Shown here piece by piece: positions 1-4,398 of a stretch of 5,723 bases of DNA. A model generated the notes under the pieces. The model was not told the origin of the DNA. It did no database searches and saw only the letters and a list, made by a program, of their open reading frames with translations. The stretch's first letter is position 1. Every line of letters starts with the position of its first letter. Both the position numbers and the translations under genes were made by a program. This stretch comes from Bacteroidota bacterium. Its GTDB lineage: Bacteria > Bacteroidota > Bacteroidia > Bacteroidales > B18-G4. The stretch is taken from positions 1-5,723 of the forward strand of contig QMPN01000200.1 of NCBI GenBank assembly GCA_003648575.1, given 5' to 3'.

Positions 1-554
1 AAATCCCAGCCTTTGGTAAAGAATTCCTTCAGGATGCTGATTATGTTCTCCGGCTCCTCCATCCTTCCTGCACCACAAAGGCCACTTGCCAGTTCACCCT
101 CTGTAGGGGCGATCAGCTGGTTGCCAAAGGATTGTAACTTTTCAATATTTTGTTTGGTTGTTGGGTGCCGGTACATGTCAATGTCCATGGCGGGAGCAAA
201 AAATACCGGGCATTTGGCTGAAAGGTAGGTTGTTAGTAAAAGGTTGTCTGCAATGCCACCTGCCATCTTAGCCAGCGTATTTGCTGTAGCCGGGGCAATC
301 AGCATCAGGTCAGCCCACAGGCCTAATTCAACATGGCTGGTCCAGTCACCATCTACAGGGTTAAATGGTTCTGTAAGCACCGGCTGGCCCGACAGGGTTG
401 CCATGGTCAGAGGTGTTACAAAATCATGTGCAGCCGGTGTCATAATGACCTGCACTATTGCGTCTTCTTTTATGAGCAGGCGAACGAGGGGTGACACCTT
501 ATAGGCAGCAATGCTGCCGGTTACACCAATGATGATCTTTTTGTCTTTTAGCAT
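1..554 (-). CDS. coaBC: Bifunctional phosphopantothenoylcysteine decarboxylase / phosphopantothenate-cysteine ligase, N-terminal part (partial at left edge)
   Basis: This is the FMN-dependent CoaC half of Dfp/CoaBC, a cytoplasmic coenzyme A enzyme that decarboxylates 4'-phosphopantothenoylcysteine to 4'-phosphopantetheine. The reading frame starts at the ATG at 554-552, stays open for 184 codons and leaves the window, so the CoaB ligase half is not seen. Visible motifs are the flavin-binding GVTGSIAAYK (residues 10-19), the TSHVEL block with the catalytic His at 74, APATANTLAKMAGGIADNL (87-105), PAMDIDMY (121-128) and the clamp segment ASGLCGAGRM (156-165). Recalled E. coli Dfp aligns with a constant one-residue offset: His75 is His74, but Asn125 is Asp124 and Cys158 is Ser157, with a Cys at 160. 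A strong AGGAGG six bases upstream fixes the start. It is the third gene after bamD and rpoZ, 18 bases behind rpoZ, with no promoter seen between them. Family assignment is very secure; whether the CoaB half is fused is inferred from the family. Confidence 0.95.
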   Translation of the reverse strand, partial: MLKDKKIIIGVTGSIAAYKVSPLVRLLIKEDAIVQVIMTPAAHDFVTPLTMATLSGQPVLTEPFNPVDGDWTSHVELGLWADLMLIAPATANTLAKMAGGIADNLLLTTYLSAKCPVFFAPAMDIDMYRHPTTKQNIEKLQSFGNQLIAPTEGELASGLCGAGRMEEPENIISILKEFFTKGWD

Positions 555-560
555 TCTCTG

Positions 561-566
561 CCTCCT
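561..566 (-). promoter_or_regulatory. Strong Shine-Dalgarno site of coaBC
   Basis: On the minus strand the bases before the coaBC ATG read AGGAGGCAGAGA, giving a perfect AGGAGG core with a six-base spacer. This decides the coaBC start. The site is unusual here because Bacteroidota mostly initiate without such pairing, and the other genes with visible starts in this window have weak or no sites (only an AGGA at 3117-3120 before the membrane-protein gene). Confidence 0.8.
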
Positions 567-572
567 GACGAC

Positions 573-917
573 TTAAACAGGCTTGCTTTCTTCATCCATC
601 TCATCATGAGGATCCCTGAAGTAGATCTGCTCATTCAGGAACTCATGAATTGCGATCAATGCTGGTTTTGGCAGGTGTTCATAGAACTTGGCGATCTCTA
701 TCTGTTCCCTGTTTTCAAATATCTCTTCCAGGTTGTCGGTTGTTGTTGCAAACTCGGCAATTTTCCTGTTCAGTTCATCTTTCATCTCCAAACCGATCTG
801 ATTCGCACGTTTTGAAAGGACAGACACTGACTTGTATATATTACCGGATTGCTCGTAAAAGCGATGTTTGTCCCTGGTTATTGCCGTTCTTTCTGTTTTT
901 ACCTTTTTATAATCCAT
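573..917 (-). CDS. rpoZ: RNA polymerase omega subunit, Bacteroidetes Rpb6-like type
   Basis: This 114-residue cytoplasmic protein belongs to the omega/Rpb6 family, which stabilises and helps assemble the beta' subunit of RNA polymerase. The family signature is seen in two blocks: the helix with SVLSKRANQIG (residues 32-42), matching the RAxQL element of omega, and KPALIAIHEFLNEQI (84-98), matching the second conserved helix. A charged linker with DNLEEIFENREQIEI (61-75) lies between them. The early part (about 12-30, ITRDKHRFYEQSGNIYKSV) also matches my memory of Bacteroidetes homologues. It is slightly longer than the roughly 90-residue E. coli omega and ends in a short acidic tail (DEMDEESKPV). 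It lies 20 bases after bamD and 18 bases before coaBC on the same strand, with no promoter seen in either gap, so it is probably cotranscribed. No clear Shine-Dalgarno precedes it; the upstream bases are A/T-rich. The gene order agrees with the arrangement I recall in this phylum. Confidence 0.88.
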   Translation of the reverse strand: MDYKKVKTERTAITRDKHRFYEQSGNIYKSVSVLSKRANQIGLEMKDELNRKIAEFATTTDNLEEIFENREQIEIAKFYEHLPKPALIAIHEFLNEQIYFRDPHDEMDEESKPV

Positions 918-937
918 TTTCTAATATAATTTCTGAT

Positions 938-1732
938 TTAATTTGCAAGCTTGTCCGTTGCATTTCGGTGCATGGTTTTTAACTCTCTTTGATATTTGGT
1001 TTCAGGAAACAGGTACATGATATCATTATAGATCTCGACAGCCGCCTGGTACCGCTCATCCTGCTTTTCATCGACACTATATATAGCGTAGAAAAAATAG
1101 GATTTCATCATAAAATAAAATATCTGTTCCCGGTTCTCAGAATCGGGAAAGTCCTCCATCACATTTTCAAAAGATGTGATAGCTGCTTTGTAATGTCTTG
1201 TCTTATAATACTGTATGCCTATTTCTGTAGCTTTTTTCTCAAGCTTGTCGCGCAATTTATCAATAATAGCATTACAAGCTTTAATTGAGTCACTTTGAGG
1301 GAATACATTAATAAAAATCTGCATCTCTTTAATAGCTTCGTAGGTATTGGTCTGATCCAGGCTGTAACGCGGTGAATCGAGGTAGTAGCAATATGCATTC
1401 ATAAACATACACTCCTCTGCCCTGGGATTGGACGGGTAATTCTGTGCGTAGCGCTTAAAATAATAGCTTGCCAGAAGATAATCGCCCTGATGGTAATAGC
1501 AGTGTGCATAATAATAATTGATAACCTCCAGCCTCTCAGTGCCCCTGTAGATGGCGATCAGCTGATCGAAAAGTTGTATTGCCCTGTAATAGTCTCCTTT
1601 TTCATACAGGTCAATGGCCACTTCATACTTCAGATCATTATCACCGCTTTTCAATACCCTTGAATGTTTTGAACAGGAAACAGTAAGGATAACACTTAAA
1701 AATAATAAGCCGAAAAGCCATCTATTAAACAT
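938..1732 (-). CDS. bamD: Outer membrane protein assembly factor BamD (TPR lipoprotein)
   Basis: This 264-residue protein is predicted to be a periplasmic lipoprotein anchored in the outer membrane, where BamD acts with BamA to fold and insert beta-barrel proteins. It begins with a lipoprotein signal peptide: a short basic start, a hydrophobic core (residues 5-18) and a lipobox-like LTVSC with the lipidated Cys at 20. The rest is a solenoid of tetratricopeptide-type helix pairs, roughly at 33-66, 70-103, 120-160, 165-198 and 205-250. These show the recurrent YxxGDYxxAIxxF and FPxS patterns typical of BamD, as in YEKGDYYRAIQLF (43-55) and YKTRHYKAAITSF (176-188). Length matches the family. The ATG at 1732-1730 is chosen because an in-frame TAA lies only 18 bases upstream (1753-1751) and no other ATG fits. 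It is first in the operon bamD-rpoZ-coaBC. A generic TPR lipoprotein is the alternative, but the gene order and signal peptide favour BamD. Confidence 0.9.
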   Translation of the reverse strand: MFNRWLFGLLFLSVILTVSCSKHSRVLKSGDNDLKYEVAIDLYEKGDYYRAIQLFDQLIAIYRGTERLEVINYYYAHCYYHQGDYLLASYYFKRYAQNYPSNPRAEECMFMNAYCYYLDSPRYSLDQTNTYEAIKEMQIFINVFPQSDSIKACNAIIDKLRDKLEKKATEIGIQYYKTRHYKAAITSFENVMEDFPDSENREQIFYFMMKSYFFYAIYSVDEKQDERYQAAVEIYNDIMYLFPETKYQRELKTMHRNATDKLAN

Positions 1733-1736
1733 GCTG

Positions 1737-1744
1737 CAAAAGTA
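1737..1744 (-). promoter_or_regulatory. Candidate -7 promoter box for bamD operon
   Basis: The minus strand reads TACTTTTG here, a full match to the Bacteroidetes -7 consensus TAnnTTTG. The -33 region at a 19-base spacing (1767-1764) reads TTTA, three of four bases of TTTG. The box ends four bases before the bamD ATG, so transcription would start at or within a few bases of the start codon, giving a leaderless or nearly leaderless mRNA. The weak -33 box and this odd position keep the call tentative; a promoter further upstream is possible. Confidence 0.45.
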
Positions 1745-1803
1745 AGCTATTTATATTGATTTTTAAAACGTATTCTATTCTTGATTATTATGTAAGGAAT
1801 TCA

Positions 1804-1834
1804 TTTGCGGGTAAACCATAAATTAATACTTTTG
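1804..1834 (+). promoter_or_regulatory. Candidate Bacteroidetes sigma(ABfr)-type promoter for the PLP-enzyme operon
   Basis: TTTG at 1804-1807 and TACTTTTG at 1827-1834 match the -33 TTTG and -7 TAnnTTTG elements fully, separated by 19 bases, a spacing normal for this phylum. Transcription would begin near 1840, giving a leader of about 25-30 bases before the GTG at 1868. The -7 box and the two following bases (TACTTTTGCA) are identical to the candidate bamD box on the other strand. Confidence 0.7.
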
Positions 1835-1867
1835 CAATGATCAAATTATAAACCTAAAATGTAAACC

Positions 1868-3115
1868 GTGGATATTTTTGAAAAAGTATTAAGCAGGCCC
1901 AGCCCCTTAGGAAAATACCGTGAAAAGGGAGACGGATATTATATGTTCCCCAAGCTTGAAGGAGAGCTGTCGAACAAGATGATATTTCAGGGTAAAGAAC
2001 GCTTGATCTGGAGTCTGAACAACTATCTTGGATTGGGCAATCATCCGGAAGTAAGGAAAGCTGATGCCGATGCCGCTAAGGAGTGGGGTTTGGCTTATCC
2101 TATGGGTGCACGGATGATGTCGGGCCAGACTAAATACCACGTACAACTGGAAGAGGAACTCGCTGCCTTCGTTGGCAGGGAGTCTGCTTACCTGTTAAAT
2201 TACGGCTACCAGGGCATGGTTTCCATCATTGATTCCATGGTTGACAGAAAAGATGTTATCGTTTATGATTCAGAAGCACATGCCTGTATCCTTGATGGGA
2301 TGAGGCTGCATTTTGGCAAACGTTTCGTTTATCCCCATAATGACATACAAAACTTTGAAAAAGAGCTTTCAAGGGCTAAAAAGATCACAGATCAGACAGG
2401 TGGCGGCACCCTGGTGATCACGGAAGGAGTTTACGGCATGTCGGGTGATCTGGGCAAGCTTAAAGAAATATGTGCCCTGAAGGAAAAATATGAATTCAGA
2501 CTCCTGGTCGATGATGCTCACGGCTTTGGTACCATGGGGGCTACAGGAGCCGGCACTGATGAGTTTCTTGGGGTTCAGGATCAGGTTGACCTGTATTTCG
2601 GAACCTTTGCAAAGGCCATGGCAGGCATAGGAGCTTTCGTGGCCAGCAAGAAAGATATCATTGACTACCTGAGATATGATATGCGTTCACAGATCTATGC
2701 CAAGTCGCTTCCAATGCCTATGGTGATCGGAGCCCTGAAAAGGCTTGACATGATCCGAAACAGCACCGAGCATAAGGACAAATTATGGACAATTGTTGAC
2801 GCTTTGCAGAAAGGCTTAAGAGAAAAAGGGTTCAGCCTCGGCAATACCGAATCACCCGTAACACCGGTTATCCTGCCCGGAAGTATTCCTGAAGCCACAC
2901 ATGTCACATATGAGCTTCGCGAAAACTACAATATCTTCTGCTCAATTATCAGTTATCCGGTTATTCCGAAAGGAGTTCTTCTCCTCAGGCTTATTCCCAC
3001 GGCAGTGCACACCCTGGAAGATGTGGAATATACCATTGATGCTTTTACAGTAATAAAGGAAAAACTGGAAAAAGGCATTTACAGCAAGGATCAGTTCAAG
3101 GATGCCCTTGGCTGA
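1868..3115 (+). CDS. Alpha-oxoamine synthase family PLP enzyme (serine palmitoyltransferase / cysteate acyltransferase / KBL-like)
   Basis: This 415-residue cytoplasmic, fold-type I PLP enzyme belongs to the alpha-oxoamine synthases, which condense an amino acid with an acyl-CoA (or acyl-ACP) and release CO2. Visible landmarks are SLNNYLGLGNHPEV (residues 49-62), YPMGARMMSGQTKYH with QLEEELAAFVG after it, the PLP-stacking His138 in SEAHACILDG, the cofactor-binding Asp215 and His218 in VDDAHGFG, the Schiff-base Lys249 in GTFAKAMAGIGAF, and Arg374 in LLRLIPTAVHTLEDV near the C-terminus. The amino acid cannot be read from sequence: glycine (KBL), alanine (BioF), serine (sphingolipid) and cysteate (sulfonolipid) enzymes share this fold. 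It differs from my memory of the Bacteroides sphingolipid SPT, so it is probably a separate paralogue group. The GTG start is forced, because the only upstream in-frame ATG (1859) is followed directly by TAA, and homologues recalled from the phylum begin with MDIFEK. The gene is followed 14 bases later by a membrane-protein gene. Confidence 0.88.
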   Translation: MDIFEKVLSRPSPLGKYREKGDGYYMFPKLEGELSNKMIFQGKERLIWSLNNYLGLGNHPEVRKADADAAKEWGLAYPMGARMMSGQTKYHVQLEEELAAFVGRESAYLLNYGYQGMVSIIDSMVDRKDVIVYDSEAHACILDGMRLHFGKRFVYPHNDIQNFEKELSRAKKITDQTGGGTLVITEGVYGMSGDLGKLKEICALKEKYEFRLLVDDAHGFGTMGATGAGTDEFLGVQDQVDLYFGTFAKAMAGIGAFVASKKDIIDYLRYDMRSQIYAKSLPMPMVIGALKRLDMIRNSTEHKDKLWTIVDALQKGLREKGFSLGNTESPVTPVILPGSIPEATHVTYELRENYNIFCSIISYPVIPKGVLLLRLIPTAVHTLEDVEYTIDAFTVIKEKLEKGIYSKDQFKDALG

Positions 3116-3129
3116 TAGGATCTTTTGAC

Positions 3130-4398
3130 ATGTCTGCGAGGAAGAAATACACCTTTCTTTACCGTATCTATAGAAGAATGCGCTATCTGCGCTATGTGAG
3201 AAGATTGCGCAGAGAAGAACGCCGGAGTGCAGACCGTGATTCCCGTGCTGTGGTAACCGAAAGCAAATCGATAGCAAAGGAACATCACAGGAAAGAACGT
3301 ATTGCCGATAAACATAAAAGGCGGCAGGAAAACCTGGACAGAAAAGAGATCAAAGATTCGCTTAAAGCTGATTACCTTCAAGACCTTATCGATAACAAAG
3401 AGCATTATGAAAGCCTGCAACAGGAAAAGCATGCCATTGTTTCTCGTGACAGGAAATTCAAAAGACATCGCCGCAGGAGGCTTCTCCGGTTTTACCTGAA
3501 AATCTGCTCAAGAAATTTGATCTTAAGCCTGAAAAATCTTAACCCGGCTAAGCTGCCGCAACTAATCAGGCATATCAGGAGAAATAAAGGCCAGATAAGG
3601 GAATTTGCTGTGATCAGCATACATTCCACCTTATTGTTTGTGGCAGCCTATCTGCTCATCTTTCTTATCATCCTGTTCACATCATCAATATCAGGTGTAT
3701 TTTTCGACTACCGCTCCATCATTTACTATTATGAAGTATTATGGATGGTAAAACCTGAACAATGGTTCGGTGATTCAGTTAAGATGATCTATGCCTCCGG
3801 CCCTATACTGGCAGGGGTCCTTGCCCTCTTTTTTGCTATAATCTTTTCGTATATCCGTACCGAAAGAGGACTTGGAAAACTATTCCTTCTCTGGCTTTTA
3901 ATTCATGGCTTTAATGCATTTTTCGGCTCTTTGCTGATTGGAAGTTTATTTAGCCGTGGGTTTGGATATGCTATTATCTGGTCTTTCATATCTGATACTG
4001 AAAAGGTGATCTACACAATAGTATCTATAACAGCCCTGATCCTGTTGGGGGTGTTCACGGCACGATCATTCCTGATCTCGGCAAACAGTTACTACCGGCA
4101 TCTTGAGAAGCATCAGCAAAAAAGATTCATCTGGGCGCAGGCCATCATCCCGTTTCTTGCAGGAAATGCAATAATTGCCTTGCTTATGCTCCCTGAACTC
4201 CTGTTATATGACATTACTGTCTCTCTCACACTGGTGCTTACCATCATTCCCATTGCCATTGGCCATCGCTATGCACATTCCTTATACTTCGAGGAAGAGG
4301 CCATAAGAGTCAGATTTAGTTTCAGGATTATAGCAATCCCATTGATTTTTATCATCCTTTACCGCATTATACTCGGATATGGGATAATGATAGGTTAG
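3130..4398 (+). CDS. Uncharacterised polytopic membrane protein with highly basic N-terminal domain
   Basis: I do not recognise this 422-residue protein. Residues 1-158 form a hydrophilic, helical, strongly basic region: about 50 Lys/Arg against 20 Asp/Glu in the first 160 residues, with clusters at 12-32, 54-65 and 109-120 (KFKRHRRRRLLR). It looks amphipathic or coiled-coil-like and by the positive-inside rule should lie in the cytoplasm. About seven hydrophobic segments follow, near 159-183, 217-240, 250-272, 292-316, 333-355, 358-378 and 399-420. Conspicuous polar residues in or next to them include WLLIHGFNAFFGSLL (255-269) and AIGHRYAHSLYFEEE (376-390). No HExxH metalloprotease, transporter Walker or acyltransferase HxxxxD motif is seen. 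The ATG at 3130 has a weak AGGA at 3117-3120. It lies 14 bases after the PLP-enzyme stop and is probably cotranscribed from the promoter near 1830. Its end overlaps the convergent carboxypeptidase stop by four bases. A role in envelope lipid metabolism would be guilt by association only. Confidence 0.8.
   Translation: MSARKKYTFLYRIYRRMRYLRYVRRLRREERRSADRDSRAVVTESKSIAKEHHRKERIADKHKRRQENLDRKEIKDSLKADYLQDLIDNKEHYESLQQEKHAIVSRDRKFKRHRRRRLLRFYLKICSRNLILSLKNLNPAKLPQLIRHIRRNKGQIREFAVISIHSTLLFVAAYLLIFLIILFTSSISGVFFDYRSIIYYYEVLWMVKPEQWFGDSVKMIYASGPILAGVLALFFAIIFSYIRTERGLGKLFLLWLLIHGFNAFFGSLLIGSLFSRGFGYAIIWSFISDTEKVIYTIVSITALILLGVFTARSFLISANSYYRHLEKHQQKRFIWAQAIIPFLAGNAIIALLMLPELLLYDITVSLTLVLTIIPIAIGHRYAHSLYFEEEAIRVRFSFRIIAIPLIFIILYRIILGYGIMIG
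4395..4398. other. Four-base overlap of convergent stop codons
   Basis: The bases TTAG contain both the TAG stop of the membrane-protein gene (4396-4398, plus strand) and the TAA stop of the carboxypeptidase (4397-4395, minus strand). There is no space for an intergenic terminator, and I see no stem-loop followed by a T-run on either side within the nearby coding sequence. Confidence 0.9.

Noticed and set aside
13..504. Two open frames on the plus strand (13-228 and 244-504).
   Set aside because: They lie antisense to the clear coaBC frame, have no family features, and are explained as shadows of its codon pattern.
606..1288. Plus-strand open frames opposite rpoZ and bamD (606-815, 650-982, 989-1288).
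   Set aside because: Their products resemble no family, lack supporting start signals, and overlap well-supported genes on the minus strand.
1836..1851. Tiny ORF beginning ATGATC at 1837 in the leader of the PLP-enzyme gene.
   Set aside because: It has four codons and lies at or before the predicted transcript start near 1840, so it is unlikely to be translated.
2942..3468. Minus-strand open frames of 111 and 125 codons across the junction of the PLP enzyme and the membrane protein.
   Set aside because: The plus-strand frames there show family motifs or sensible topology and continuous operon structure; the antisense products look random. The Lys/Arg-rich plus-strand region simply leaves the opposite strand short of stops.
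3880..4290. The His-containing segments of the membrane protein as an M50 or CAAX-type intramembrane protease.
   Set aside because: There is no HExxH, no EExxxR and no second Asp motif; His259-Asn262 alone is not enough to assign a protease family.
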